This document shows, in pieces, positions 32,545 through 44,667 of a stretch of DNA of 64,000 nucleotides. A program made the translations under genes and the position numbers. Position 1 is the first letter of the stretch. Each line of letters starts with the position of its first letter. This stretch comes from Hygrocybe punicea (lineage: Eukaryota > Basidiomycota > Agaricomycetes > Agaricales > Hygrophoraceae): positions 8,184,001 to 8,248,000 of the forward strand of contig OY744462.1 of the NCBI GenBank assembly GCA_963556145.1, written 5' to 3'. The notes under the pieces are model-generated. The model was not told where the DNA came from, made no database searches, and was given only the letters and a program-made list of their open reading frames with translations.

Positions 32545-35405
32545 ATGGCCCTCTCTCCTCCGAGTTCTAATCTTGAGGGCGTCTTTGGTCCCCTTGAGGT
32601 CATGCCCCCTTCGCCCGTTGAGGCATCTCTAGGTGTTGACGCATTAAACCGCGCTGTCGAAGGCTCACCCTCGTCGCTTGGCGAAGCGTCGTCACATCCT
32701 GAAGACAGCGGCGCTACCGCCCCCTTCCATGAAGTCCTTGACCCACCCAAACCTCAGTTCATGTCAAACAGCGACTCCCCCTCATCATTTCTTGGTTCGA
32801 CTCTGGGAGATTCTGTTGCGCCCAGTATCATTGTTCAATCCGACCACTTGGAAAAATATGAGCCCGAAAACCAGCTAGAACACTCGATCGACTCTGATTA
32901 TCGTGTTACAAAGTCCCCTAAGCTCAACACCCGAATCCGCTTGTTCTTTGCTTTGCTCACTTTTGCCCTGATCGCCATGACGGTTGTTCTTGCTGTATAT
33001 TTTACTGTCCTCCGCCGCCATGTTAGCAAGAACGCCGGTTCTCAGGGGCACTCTACTTCGGCCTCCGCTACCTCTACTTCTGCACCCGTCGCCCAGCCCA
33101 CTGTCCTTTACGGTGGGGATGGCACCGTCGTCACAACAGAGCAAGGCACCACATTTACGTACAACAATAAATTTGGAGGTTACTTTGTCGAAGATTCCAG
33201 CAATCCCTTCAACAACGATGCTCGCGCGCAGTCTTGGTCTCCCCCGCTGAATCAGAGCTGGGAATGGGGCAAGGATCAAGTCTTGGGGTGAGTAATTACC
33301 TCTTCCCCCACCCGGTCGGTTGCTGAACAATTTTACTTCTCTCAGTGTCAATCTTGGTGGCTGGCTAGTTCTGGAGCCTTTCATCACTCCAGCACTATAC
33401 CAAAAGTACCCAGGCACTGTAGACGAATGGACCATCAGTGTCGCAATGGCAGCAGACGAAGCGGGCGGAGGTATTAACCAGCTTGAAGAACATTACAACA
33501 CTTTCATCGTTCGTCGTCGTTCTTTTGCCTACCGAACGCACCCTTACATATTCATTTAGACCGAAGAGGATTTCGCTCAGATCGCTGGAGCCGGACTCAA
33601 CTGGGTCCGCTTGCCCATCGCATTTTGGGCAATAGACACTTGGGATGGGGAGCCATTTTTACCCAAGATCTCTTGGACCTACGCGCTCAAAGCATTCAAG
33701 TGGGCACGGAAATATGGCCTTCGCATCAGCCTAGATCTACACGCCATTCCAGGTTCGCAGAATGGGTATGGGGTTTATTTATTTTTGCTCATGACCCTGT
33801 GGCCTGACTGATTTCGCCAAGATATAATCATAGCGGCCAAATCGGAAAGATCAATTTCTTGAATGGCATCATGGCGAGAACAGGTTTTTTTCCTGACCCT
33901 CCGATTCTATCTTACTTTTTTACAGGGAATCGCAAATGCCCAACGTGCCTTGCATTATATAAGGATCATTGCGGAGTTTATCTCGCAACTGCAGTGAGTC
34001 AGTTGGCTGAATAAATCTGACCACACATTTGATGTTGCATGCAAGATACAAGGACGTAATACCTATGTTTGGGATCGTCAACGAGCCCACTGGTATGCCT
34101 TCGGACCCCCTCTCAAACTTGTATGAAGTTTTAGTCGCGAAACTCCTTTTCACTTGTACTCACCTATGCCCTAGCTACCTCGAGGCACATCGGATGATAC
34201 GCAATATCACTGGGGTCGGAGCTGGGAATGGACCATTCATTAGCATCCATGATTCCTTCGGTGGTGGTAAGATTCTTCTACTGCATGGCACACACACACA
34301 CAACTCTCACTCTCGTGCCATCGATTAGGGTCTAGCAAGTGGGCAGGTTTCTTGAGCGGGTCTGATCGTATCGCACTGGAACCCCATCCGTATTTCGCTT
34401 TTAACGGTCAAGGTTCAACAGACGTCGTTCCTTACATCATCCAGCCCTGCCAAGCCTGGGGGACGATGATGAACTCATCTCAACAAACATTCGGCGTCAC
34501 CACAGCGGGCGAATGGTCTCTTGGTTTCAATGACTGTAAGCTTTCTATATGAACTGACTTGTGACACATCCATCTTATTTAGGATATGCAGGCGGCTTAT
34601 TTTTGCATTCGCCCAGCGATGATCACACGACCACGGGATGTCCTGCCTGGGACCAATGGGAGAATTATACTGCCGAAACCAAACAAAATCTGATGGACTT
34701 CACCAAGTCCTCCATGGATGCCTTGCAGGTAGCAACTTCGTTGAGTTCTGCCGTTGCCCTTGTTGATATCGTTTTAGAACTGGTTTTTCTGGACATGGAA
34801 GATCGGTCCGAGCGCTGTAGACAACAGTCCACGGTCCCCATTGTGGTCGTACAAGCTTGGCGTAGACAATGGCTGGATTCCCCTAAATCCACGCGACTCC
34901 GTTGTACGTCATCTCACTCATGAATAATAATCAGATTACCCTTGTTAAAATTCGCTTGCGATATCAACAGGGACAATGTGCTTCGCTCGGCGTCGTACAG
35001 GACATACCGTTTGACGGGGCTTACTTACCTTGGCAAACTGGCGGGCCCGGTGCTGGTATGATCAACGACGCCGACATGTTGAGATTCGGTCAATGGCCTC
35101 CACCATCTGTTGGTGGCGTAGATAATGCGTCTTTGCTTCCTACGTACACGGCAACTGGTCCCATCCCGACTCTACCCACGGAAAGTTTCCCAGTTCCTAC
35201 TCCTTCAGCGAGCATCGACGGAGGAGATGGATGGTTCGACCCGACGGATACGGTGGGCGGTATAACCACTGTAGCTGGATGCACATATCCTAATGCCTGG
35301 GATGCAACTGATGCTCCGATTCCGACGGCCACTTGTGACGGCACACCAACCGGAGTGAGAAGGAGACTTGTGCTTGCTGAACCTGTCATCACTCAGTTTC
35401 CATGA
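32545..35405 (+). CDS. Exo-beta-1,3-glucanase, GH5, type II membrane protein
   Basis: Predicted 767-residue glycoside hydrolase that would trim cell-wall beta-1,3-glucan. Eleven exons: 32545-33287, 33346-33508, 33560-33765, 33822-33873, 33926-33993, 34046-34120, 34175-34266, 34329-34535, 34592-34728, 34778-34903, 34971-35405; frame is kept throughout. About 130 N-terminal residues are cytosolic and Ser/Pro-rich. A transmembrane helix follows (LFFALLTFALIAMTVVLAVY), then a Ser/Thr linker and the GH5 domain: VNLGGWLVLEPFITPALY, LNWVRLPIAFWAI, RISLDLHAIPGSQNG, MFGIVNEP (acid/base Glu) and TTAGEWSLGFNDC (nucleophile Glu). The intron at 33874-33925 has a GC donor. Membrane-anchored GH5 subfamily 9 enzymes are common in basidiomycetes. 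The gene appears intact. Confidence 0.93.
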
Positions 35406-36338
35406 ATGCGTGGCGAAATCACAATTTCGGGCAGCTTGGGTGCAGTCTTATGTTTTACATCTTATTGATACGGACCTTATCACAACAGACTTCATCAGAG
35501 CATGAAACATCCACTTTCACTACTTCAACGCTGTTGTACGACACTTGGACATGTAATTCTAGTATAGTTTTGGGCAATGTATTTCATTTATTTATGAATT
35601 CCACTGCATAGGAGGACATTATATAAAAACGGAAAATTAGGAGTGAAGACGTCACCCAATGTAGACGAGTAAGTAGATGTGGAGAGTGCAATTGGCACAA
35701 GGAGGGTGGAGATGCAGAGGAACCGGGATGTGATCCATGATTGTCAGTTCGTTGAAAGGGAGTGTTGACCAATAGACGCTACTATATGACTGATACCATA
35801 CAATTGGTGAGACGTACTCCGACGAGCGCTGGAGGACCGATAAGGAAGTACTGTCGGGTAAAGTATGCCTGAGGAGTAGAATTAGAGTAGTAATCAAGGT
35901 TGAAGGAGTGGGGCAGAACGGACTCGATTGTTTTCAATGGTGTGTTGTGTTCCATATCCAAAAGGAAATGGAAGACATCAACCAGCACCAGAAACAGAAC
36001 ATGCAGAGAGATGTCGACGTTGCCATACAAATGATATGTAACTCATGCATGACTCACCGCTCTGACTTAGTTCGTCTCATGAATGCAGGATACCATCGCA
36101 TAAATGAAGAACCAGAACATCAACCCCATCACCATCAAAGGTGTTGAACGACAGCAAATCGGCAAAATGTTCTCAGCAACTTTTCGGGTCTGGTTGGTCT
36201 GGCTCAGACCCCCAGACCTGGTGTTCGATTGGTCATCCCAAATCAGCCATGTGACCTGAGAGGCTGAGGCGGGCCAGATCCAGCCATGCTGCCATACAAA
36301 AAAGGCAGCGTCTGTCCGATATCCAGGGTTTGCCACAC
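35406..36338. other. Intergenic, possible fragment on minus strand
   Basis: No confident gene. Two overlapping minus-strand frames at 35652-36030 contain hydrophobic stretches (SLHVLFLVLVDVFHFLL) and could be remains of a membrane protein that I cannot identify. A cluster of GGTCTGG/CCAGACC words lies at 36187-36222 and resembles sequence near 41490-41630. Confidence 0.35.
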
Positions 36339-38691
36339 ACATCAGGACTTTCAACATTTAGTCGGGATCTAAAGTTATTTCTAAAGTTAGCAGAAAAATA
36401 TAATCTTTAGATTTTAATTTAGGCCAAGTCTAAATATTGAATTTAAGTCATGAATAAATAAATGTCCAAATAAATTATTTTCTCTTGCCTTTAAATCACT
36501 CCTGCAATCAAAATAATTATCAGTGCTAAATTGTAGAGGGAAAGTATAATTTAGATTCGAGTTTACACAGGTTTGCTAGTCCAAATTTAGGCATCACCTC
36601 AAGACAAGCTGAAATTTATAATTTTGACAGGATGAGAATATTTAATTTAATGGATATCAAAATGTACCATTTTGGTAGTTGTCAAAATTTAAGATTCCGT
36701 CTGGACTAAAGTGATTGTACGCTCCTATCGCCCACCCGTCGCCCACTCGCTGCCCACTCACTGCCCACGTGCACGTTATCGGGCACGCTCATCGCCCACC
36801 CATCCTCTCACTCACTTCGGCGGGTTTCCAGATCGAGGTGTTCAGTCACAAATCACAACAACAACAAACAACACGACGACGAAGGGACAACGACAACAAC
36901 GACAACGACAGCGACAATAACGACAATGACAGCAACGGCGACAACGACAATGGAAATGACGGTGACCATCAGCGAGGCCGGAGGAGTTGTGCACCAACTC
37001 TCCGGCCAAGGTACGTCTCTATCGCCTGACACTTCTCGTCGCCCGCTGACTACTTCGTCAGACACCATCGGCTGATCGTCCACCCATTGCCCACCACACC
37101 TTCCACCCACCGTCCATCATCAATCCAACGGCGGCAACAATGAGGGCCAAATGGTCCCCACTATGGCCACGAGGGGACGATGGCAGCGGCAGGCACTCAC
37201 CACCCACTGCCAACCATCACCCCATTGCAACCGCTGAACAGCTGCAGGACGATGGCGACGACGACCTCCACTTCCAACTGGCAGTGGCAGGGCAACGGCG
37301 GTGACAATGGCGGCGGAATGGGGATCACAGCGCACAATGATGTGCGCTATTGCCCCCCAAAGTGGCCGATCGGAGCGGACGACGATGCAGGGAGGACGGC
37401 AACAAGACGACGGCCGCGGCCGCTACCATCGTCATCATCACAAATGACAGGAGGATGGCGACGGCCCCACGGAACGACGAGATCTCCACCACACGGCAAC
37501 GTCCCTCGTCCTCGTCGCCATCTCTCCTCACATTCGCCATCTCCCACACCCATGCCACACCTCGTCGCCCACGCCACGCCCTCGTCGCCCACGCCACGCT
37601 CTCGTCGCCCACGCCACGCTCTCGTCGCCCACGCCACGCTCTCGTCGCCCACGCCACGCTCTCGTCGCCCGCTCTCGTCGCCCACGCCATCTCCCCACCC
37701 TCACATCCCATCATCTCCCCCTGCCCACGCCATCTCCCTCGTCCACACCGACGCCATCTCCCTCACCCATGCCCACGCCATCTCCTCACCCTCCCACTCC
37801 CTCGTTGCCCACACCATCTCTCCAACATAATCCCTGCCCACACCATCTCCCTCGCCACGCCATCTCCCTCACCACACCATCTCCCGCTCCCTAGTTGCCC
37901 ACCCTCCCATCCCATCGTGCCATGCCCACGCCATCTCCCACACCTCATCGCCCACACCCTCGTTGCCCTCCCATCCTATCGTGCCCCCACCATCTCCCTG
38001 CCCTCATCCTGTCGTGCCCCTGCCCTGCCATCTCCCCCGCCTGCCTCTCCCCTACCTCTGTCATCACCTCACGAACCCCACCACCACGTCAATTGACGTC
38101 GGAGCTGGGCTCATGAGGTCATATGATTGGGAGGTGGGCAGGCAATGGGTGGATGGCAAGTGGGTGATGGGCGGGTGCATCAATTAACATTGGTGAGTAG
38201 TGGGGCACCCTCAAAGCCTGCAGGAAATGACAATGGCACCAACTGCACAGCAGTGTGATGGCTGGGTGGCGGGTGGGCGATGGGCGGGCGACGAGTGGGC
38301 GATGGCGCGGGCAATAGCTTTAGATCTAACAACAACCTTTGGATTTAAATAGCTGCTGCAATCTTACATTTTGATAACTATTAAATTTATTATTTTAATA
38401 CTACCGAAAGTTTTAATTTTGGTCTGCCTCTAAGTGATGCCTAAATTTGGACTAGAAATTTGAGTAAACTTGAAACTAAATTATACTTTCCCCTTACAAT
38501 TTAGATCTGATAATTATTTTGATTGCAAGAATAACCTAAAGATGAAAATAAATAAATAATTTAGATATACATTTATTTGTGACTTAAATTCAATATTTAG
38601 GCTAGGCCTAAATGTAAATCTAAAGATTATATTTTGGTGCTAACTTTAGAAATCACTTTAGATCCCGACTAAATGTGGAAAGTCCTGATGT
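36339..38691. mobile_element. Long-TIR non-autonomous element with GC-rich core (2.35 kb)
   Basis: Arms of about 350-380 bp (about 36339-36715 and 38310-38691) are imperfect inverted copies starting ACATCAGGACTTTC and rich in TTTAGA, AATTTAG and TAAAT words. Between them lie about 1.6 kb of sharply different, GC-rich sequence built from GCCCACNC and ACGACAACGACAAC words. No transposase or convincing protein is present. Clear target duplications were not found at the boundaries. The long arms and non-coding core suggest a fold-back or MULE-like non-autonomous transposon. Confidence 0.75.
37557..37690. repeat. 20-bp tandem repeat (CTCGTCGCCCACGCCACGCT)
   Basis: About six nearly identical copies, followed to 38040 by looser GCCCACGCCATCTCCC words. 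This is the core of the GC-rich insert between the AT-rich arms. Open frames through it (RRPRHALVAHATLSSPTP-type) are artefacts. Confidence 0.9.
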
Positions 38692-38800
38692 GACACGGCA
38701 TCGACGTGAAAGTTCTATGTAGATTTGATATAGAACTTTATAGACCACCAAATCAGGAAACGTGATTATTGCACAATTTCTGGTACTATATACAGGCCAG

Positions 38801-38980
38801 CTACACCAAATCTCCTCCTGCTCTGGCGGCACTCAGCCCATCATCCTCTGTGTTAAAAGAAGTCAATCAGTGTAGAAGAGTAAAGGAAAATAGTAAAAGG
38901 GGATGTACTTGCCATTCTTTATCCTGGTAGTGTAGAGGAATGGCGGAGAGAGACGACGTGGTTGAGAATAAGTTGAACAT
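38801..38980 (-). CDS. Candidate two-exon microprotein, about 38 residues
   Basis: On the minus strand, ATG at 38980 opens a 24-codon exon (MFNLFSTTSSLSAIPLHYQ, then DKEWQ) to 38909. A 63-bp intron follows (38846-38908) with GTACAT donor, a pyrimidine-rich tract, CTGAT and TTGAC branch-like words and ACACAGAG at the acceptor. Splicing at the second AG of CAGAG continues in frame as DDGLSAARAGGDLV and a TAG stop at 38801. Splicing at the first AG would end after five residues. Codon use looks host-like. No family is recognised. The case rests on intron quality and the ordered peptide. It lies 110 bp beyond the long-TIR element. Confidence 0.45.
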
Positions 38981-41048
38981 GGCGCTTCGAAGGTTCAAAA
39001 ATTGGGCTCGGAGTTGTGACGGAGTTTGAATATATCACCTTGTTTCGCCAAGTCCTTCCACAATTTTCGCTAAGTCCTTCCGTGACATCAAATATACATG
39101 GAATCGATGTTGACCCGACATTGAGCTGTCAGTGATCGGTCCAGCCCAAGATTTGGCGCTGGGCCATACTTAAATTTGATCAAAATTATATAAGTAAAGA
39201 AGTCGATCTGTGATGACCATGAATACAATGTCATTTTCATCACCTTCTATCCACTGCCGAATTTAGATTGGGTTTGCAGCGGGATCAGAAATAAATTTCA
39301 TCTATTTCTAGCGCTGCCTTTTTTAGGTCCCAGGGACGCTGTGAGCCAAACGGCGGTGTAAAGACCATTTTGGCTTCCTCAACTTATCTTATGACGGTAG
39401 ACATTTATTAATGATCATATAATTGAACGTTGAACGAATGTAAGTTAGCTATGAATCATGTCGTCTTATATTTAAATTTAATGGTCCGTGCGGCTTTCAA
39501 CCGTGCGAATGTCTGAGTGAATACATTTTGCCAAAGTTAAAATCACCACTTGCGGTCGTCGTTGTCCTGCCCAGTTGAGAGTGGTATTTTTTCATTCTTT
39601 TGTGAAGTTCAAACTCAACAGAGGTTGCAGGCTCAGAGGTTGTGCCAGGTATTGTTTGGAACTCGACATATCAACGCTACCATTGAGACGAGATCACGTA
39701 GGTATATGTTTTTATGTGTTTCAATTACTGCTCAATCCTTTTGCCTCCCTTTACTGCTAGCATCAGTTTGGGTTTATATCACAGATGGAGTCCCGTAGTC
39801 AAGCTACAGATGCACTTATATGTCCACACCCACCATGGAGATGTGGGGCACCAACAGTGAGTCCTAGTGCCTGGCCCGGCCTGAGATCTAAAAGCCGGAG
39901 CCACGCCATCAGGCCATGGCTTTTTGTAGAGGTATGTGGACTGCATTTACCTGAAGTATTGTAGCTAAATTTTGCTCAAGACAGCGGACTACACATGCGA
40001 TCTGTGATTGGTGTGACCACTCACCAACAACCAACAACCAACAACAGCCAACAATGGCTAATGACTAACAACGGCCAACGACGAATACCATGACCATCCA
40101 ATTGCAAGAGAACAAGCACCGGTGGGATGGTGTCCATCACCCGCTGCCAAAGCTACATGTTTTTAAAATTTTAACTCAGGCTACTCACAGGATATGTAAG
40201 CCACACGCAACCACCACCACTTGGACTCGTGTCCCCGACTTCAACCACTAACACTATGCGCCATATGGTGAGGCACTGGATTCCAAATGAGCGAATGGGA
40301 TGGTGCCTGAAAGGTATGTTTTTCAATATAATCTATGACTTCTACTACTGCACTAGAATCACCACCACCAACCAACGTCGACCATGACGATCGCCTTATC
40401 TTTGGACCCCCGAATGATGTGGGCACACGCACCATGATGACATGCACCACGACGACACGCACCATGATGACACACCCCTGCTGCCTTCAAATCACCTCAC
40501 GAACACGCATACGTCCATGTCAATTGACATGTGCGGTGTAAAAGGACCCGGAGAGCCGAGCATGTCTATCCTGACACGTTTGACTCTCCAGAACAGCATA
40601 CCCCACACAAAAACCGCAGTTTCATGGTGGAACTGCAGTTAAATGGCTAACAGTGACCAGCAGAGGACGACAAGTCCAGTGACAATGGGAGCTGGCACCG
40701 CCACCTCAGTACGTTTTTACTTTTTCTCTCTTCTCCCCCCATTTACTGACTAACTACGGCTCAACATCCACACTACAATGCCCACAGCAAAAAGGATCCA
40801 CGGCATCCGACTGCAGACAACGGCAATGCGGAGACTGGCTGTGGATGTAGTGATGGTAAAGGTACGACTTTTTTGCATATGTTACTGATGCACATCATGC
40901 CCATGTCAACATGAACACATGGAATGACACCCAAGCTGAAATGCCAGGCACCAAATGCGACAGACAAACATTACGGATATGAATTGGGTGAAGTCGATCA
41001 ATATGTATGAGCGCTTATATACTTAAAAACATACAACCAGATATCAAT
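38981..41048. other. No confident gene; short CAACAA and ACCAC repeats
   Basis: About 2 kb of mixed sequence. ACCAACAACCAACAACC runs occur at 40022-40060 and CACCATGATGACA words at 40427-40470. CATGTCAATTGACATG near 40515 resembles CGTCAATTGACG near 38088. No protein motif was recognised. Confidence 0.45.
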
Positions 41049-41448
41049 GGCCTCGTTGGGAACAGATTACCCGTCAAAATCCCTCAGGTCGTCATCAAAT
41101 GGCTAACTTTCTTCATGTCGTTGCCCTTATCCTTGCTGTGGGATCCGCCGTCTTCAGTCTTTTGGCCCATGTCGGAGATGGCTATGACCTGCTTCAGCAC
41201 CTGTATATCTGGATTTGCAGCAGTTGTAGCCCTGCTCACATTCATCTTTGATCTTGCCTTCTTCCTCACCAGAACCTGCATCAATGCTGTCCCCGGGGGC
41301 TCTGCTACTATTGGCCATCCGGCCCACATTAGCCGCATGGGTACTTCTCTTCTTCAGCGGATGTTTCTACATGCTTGGTAGGTGTTGCGTCTCCAATCGC
41401 ACCCCAAGGAACAACTGGGGTGCCCATAATTTAGAAGCATGGAATTGA
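41049..41448 (+). pseudogene. pali/SUR7-type membrane protein fragment
   Basis: Three frames in succession give the typical four-helix pattern of the fungal pali/SUR7 family: FLHVVALILAVGSAVFSLLA (41113-41175), then FAAVVALLTFIFDLAFFL and INAVPGGSATIG (41212-41320), then TLAAWVLLFFSGCFYMLGRC and CVSNR ending at TGA (41326-41448). Two frame changes and no start make it a pseudogene. Family members sense ambient pH or organise plasma-membrane domains. It may be a piece of a host gene moved or abandoned among repeats. Confidence 0.75.
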
Positions 41449-41744
41449 TTTGCAATGAAATTATTGTTTTTCTTCTGTTCTGCGTGGTCTGAGATTGGTC
41501 TGGAGATGGTCTGGTCCAGACAGCACTGTCTGGTGGTGGTCTGACGAATTGTGAATCTAACATCAGGGTCTGGGAGATTCTCTGGTCTGGGATGGTCTGG
41601 GCCAGACCCCCCCAGACCCTACAGACATATTGTCAATTTGCTGATGATACCGGCTACAAGTACCGAATAACCATTATATCAGATTAGATTAGATTTCCCT
41701 TTTTGCTCCCTTTCTTCGATGGAGCCACTTTATCCTTTGTCAAG
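41449..41744. repeat. GGTCTGG/CCAGACC-rich segment
   Basis: Many GGTCTGG words and their complement occur at 41487-41625, including the perfect palindrome GGTCTGGGCCAGACC near 41599. A smaller cluster lies at 36187-36222. It is possibly an old fold-back element end; no coding potential. Confidence 0.5.
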
Positions 41745-41979
41745 ATATATAAGATAGATTTCATAGCGTAGGGACCTCAGCTGTGTATCATTCTTGCACT
41801 GAGGTCAGCCACTTGTTCCTTGACTTTTTCTATGGCATGACAATATGACATGACAAATGCACTTTGCGCGATTGAGGCTGCGCGGCCACGTGAATTGGAA
41901 CTGTGCGGTTTCACAACTTCCTTTTTTAGCAATGCTGTTATATTTACTTGCAGTTTCATCAGGAAAACCCAATATTACT
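41745..41979. repeat. Copy of a fold-back repeat family, hit by the Tc1 element
   Basis: Contains TGTGTATCATTCTTGCACTGAGGT and a block from CATGACAATATGACATGACAAATGCACTTT to GCAATGCTGTTATATTTACTTGC. Both recur, with changes, at 59940-60180 and 60600-60815. The Tc1 element at 41982 inserted immediately to the right of this block. Confidence 0.7.
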
Positions 41980-42078
41980 TACAGCCGTTTGTGATGATCT
42001 TGGCACTCGTGGAATTTTTGCGTATAAGGAAACTCGGACTTAGAAATTTTTTACTTGTCATTCTACTACTTGAATGGC

Positions 42079-43438
42079 ATGACCTCGTAAAAAAAGACGC
42101 CAACCCAGCATCATCACCAGTGATGTTGACCATCGTTTCTCTCTTTCTGAGGGTGAATCTGACACCTCTGCTGCATCCAATCGTTCGTCCGATGTCCTCG
42201 TTCCCAGCAAACGCTCGAAGCGTGCAACCGTTCCTCACACTGCTGTTGCTGCCATTCCTGCTCCCATCCCAGCCCCTGCTGCCAAGGTCATCAAAGTTGA
42301 CTACGTAACCTCCATTTTCAGCACTGCTGAGATGAAGAAGGCTGTTTCCAAACGACTTGCGAAGAATTCCTCGTTTCAACTTCAAACCGATGAACCTTGG
42401 GACACATTGAAGGCGCAGCTTCTCACAAAGATCGCCACTGCTCTAAACCCACCAGTATTGGACTTTACCAACTACAATGTCATGGTCACCATCAACCGTG
42501 TCATCGCCAAGCCTGGCATTCCCCTTTCCACTGATGCCGACTACACAATGCTACTCAACAGGATCACAAACACGAAAGCCAAGGACACTATCCTTGCCAA
42601 TGTCACCATCACACAGCCTGACAGCGCTGACAACAAGGAGAATGAGCCTGGGAACGAGGGCAAAGAGAAGGCGAAAAAGAAGGCGAAGGATCCTGCTCTA
42701 CTCCCCCACAATGTCGAGAAGGCCGACAACATTCAAGCATTGCAGAAGCACTGGATATGCCCGAAGAAGCAAGTCAACTGCTTGGGGACTTTCTGCTTCA
42801 TCAATGCCGAGGGTTTACATGTTGCACTTGGCAACGAGTGCCTCGATTGCTGGGCTGCAGCCATGGTATATCTAGACTATACATGATATTCTCTGTACTG
42901 ACTAGTCTGCTAGATGAAGGGCGAAGAACATGCTGTGATTGACCGGCCACCGAACCATCGACTCTTCGATCCTGGGCTCGAAAACTCAAAACTCACACCT
43001 GTCCTTCGCAAGCGTCTTGAGAATAACAAGGCCCTGGCTACCAATGTGGCTACCAATGCAGCGCCTGTTATCAATGTCACTTTTGGCAGGGAATTCACTG
43101 ACCTGATCCAGGGCCGTGATGCCGCGAACGCAGCCCCCCAGAACGCTCCTCCTCCTGTCTACACAGATCCTCCCATTCCGGTGCAACACCACTATGATCT
43201 CACCTGCCCGACATTACTTCAAGTCAACCGCAGGCAAGGCGTTGACATGCCTCTCGACATGTTCTGCCAGCAATATGAGCTTGATGATGGGATCAGGGAT
43301 CGTTTCAAGCAGCACCGTTACAAGCACGCACGTATGTTTCGGTATCTCACCGTGAAGGACATGGAGAATATGGTGTTCATGGCAGGGGAGATTGCTGAGG
43401 TGCGTGATGCAATCGATCGGTGGTCCTTCGAAGCCTGA
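42079..43438 (+). CDS. Tc1/mariner accessory protein with SAM-like C-terminus
   Basis: Second gene of this Tc1 element. Exons to 42865 and 42914-43438, with a 48-bp intron after WAAAM. The layout mirrors the partner gene at 26426-27968: a Lys/Arg-rich start, a region with PWDTLKAQLLTKIATALN, DFTNYNVMVTINRVIAKPGI and ADYTMLLNRITNTKAKDTI, an acidic Glu/Lys linker, LQKHWICPKKQVNCLGTFCF then ECLDCWAAAM (possible Cys/His zinc site), HAVIDRPPNHRLFDPGLENS, and a helical C-terminus (RMFRYLTVKDMENMVFMAGE, VRDAIDRWSFEA). Near the start, ATG at 42079 is one base out of frame with the long frame beginning CGTAAAAAAAGACGC, so the first codons may be damaged or the start lies elsewhere. Function unknown. 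Confidence 0.65.
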
Positions 43439-43643
43439 AGCGTAGTTATCTTGTCGAGTACATGTCATCATTATTTACTCCAGTCGTCATTGCGTAGTTT
43501 TCTCTTATCGTCGTGCTCAATGTCATTCAGCTTTCCCTTTGATTGGTGTGAAAATGAGTGTGAAAATGAAAAAAAAATTGAATTGTAACCAACACAAAGG
43601 TTATACAAGTACACCAGAGGTGGGGGAGGGTTACATACAACAA

Positions 43644-44667
43644 CTAGAACTGAAAATACCCCGCATGAACAATATAACCAGTCGCATCCTCTGGCGTCAC
43701 GATGTCCAGCACCTCATACATGTCATAAAGAATGCCATTATCCTCCATAGCACCGTAGTAGTCGTTGTGACGCCGAAGAAAATGCTTGATTTGTGAAAAG
43801 GCTTCTTCAATCGGGTTGAGATCGGGCGAATAAGGGGGCAAGTACTCAAGGCGGACACCAAATCGATCAACGAGGGCGTGGATTTCGTCGTTGTGGTGGA
43901 TCTTTGCATTGTCAAGCACGAGGACACTCAGTGGACCTGGATAAGCGCTGCATAGCGGCATCTGCAACACTGTTGTCAAGGCAATGGAAAAGAGAAGTTA
44001 GTGGGTTACACACCACTGAGAACTCCAGCCAGTGGAGAAATGACATCTTCGTCAATGAACCCTCAACCGCTGTGCCAGAAACAAATCCATCAACAGTAAG
44101 AACGGCAACAGTTGAGGTCCGTCGTCCACGGACAAAAGGCTGGGATTTGCAGGCATGAGTGCCTCATTTGGACCGTCCATAACGCCTACCAACTGTACGT
44201 TCATCCTTTGACACTTCATCAATAAAACCAAGTTCTTCGGGGCTGAATTGAGCCCTGCGAGATATGAATTGAGCCCGTAAGGCTTCGTTGCGCTCGAGGG
44301 CAATCCGTTGCAGTCGCTTGCGGCTGACCCCGGCATGTATGAGTTCATCGTGTATTGTGGTGAAATGGACAGATATGAACCGATTGGTCTTGAGGAGATG
44401 AAGGAGTTCATCTAGGAAGTAGTCGGGGTTCTCGCGAACGAGCTGGCGTAGATATTCAATGTCATCGTAGTTGAGTCCTCGGACACGACCCCGTCGTTCA
44501 GGTAGATTGCTAACCACATCTCCAGTTGTTTGCCAGAGCTTGAGGATGCAGTAGAAAGTACGTCGAGAGAAGCCAACACATAAAAGAATGTCATCTACGG
44601 CAAGGAGATGTCGCTCGTATAAGCGGATGGCAGCGATCTTGACATCGCGACTTATGGGATGGTACAT
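43644..44667 (-). pseudogene. Tc1/mariner transposase with in-frame stop
   Basis: Exons 44667-44014 and 43961-43644 are joined across a 52-bp intron (43962-44013). Frame is kept. The N-terminal helix-turn-helix region reads IAAIRLYERHLLAVDDILLC and SRRTFYCILKLWQTTGD; NPDYFLDELLHLL follows. The DDE core has Asp in LGFIDEVSKDERT, Asp in SVLVLDNAKIHH and Glu in PYSPDLNPIEEAF. A TGA at 44164-44166 falls between GRRYGRSK and GTHACKSQPFVRGRR, most simply an Arg codon CGA turned to TGA. Apart from that stop, the protein is complete. Confidence 0.88.

Noticed and set aside
32875..33435. 186-codon minus-strand frame within the glucanase gene
   Set aside because: Shadow of exons 1-2 of the GH5 gene; it has no independent motif and crosses a true intron.
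37180..38096. Long Ser/Pro/Arg/His-rich frames on both strands of the GC-rich core
   Set aside because: Overlapping open frames in all phases through a 20-bp tandem repeat, with no motif or intron structure.
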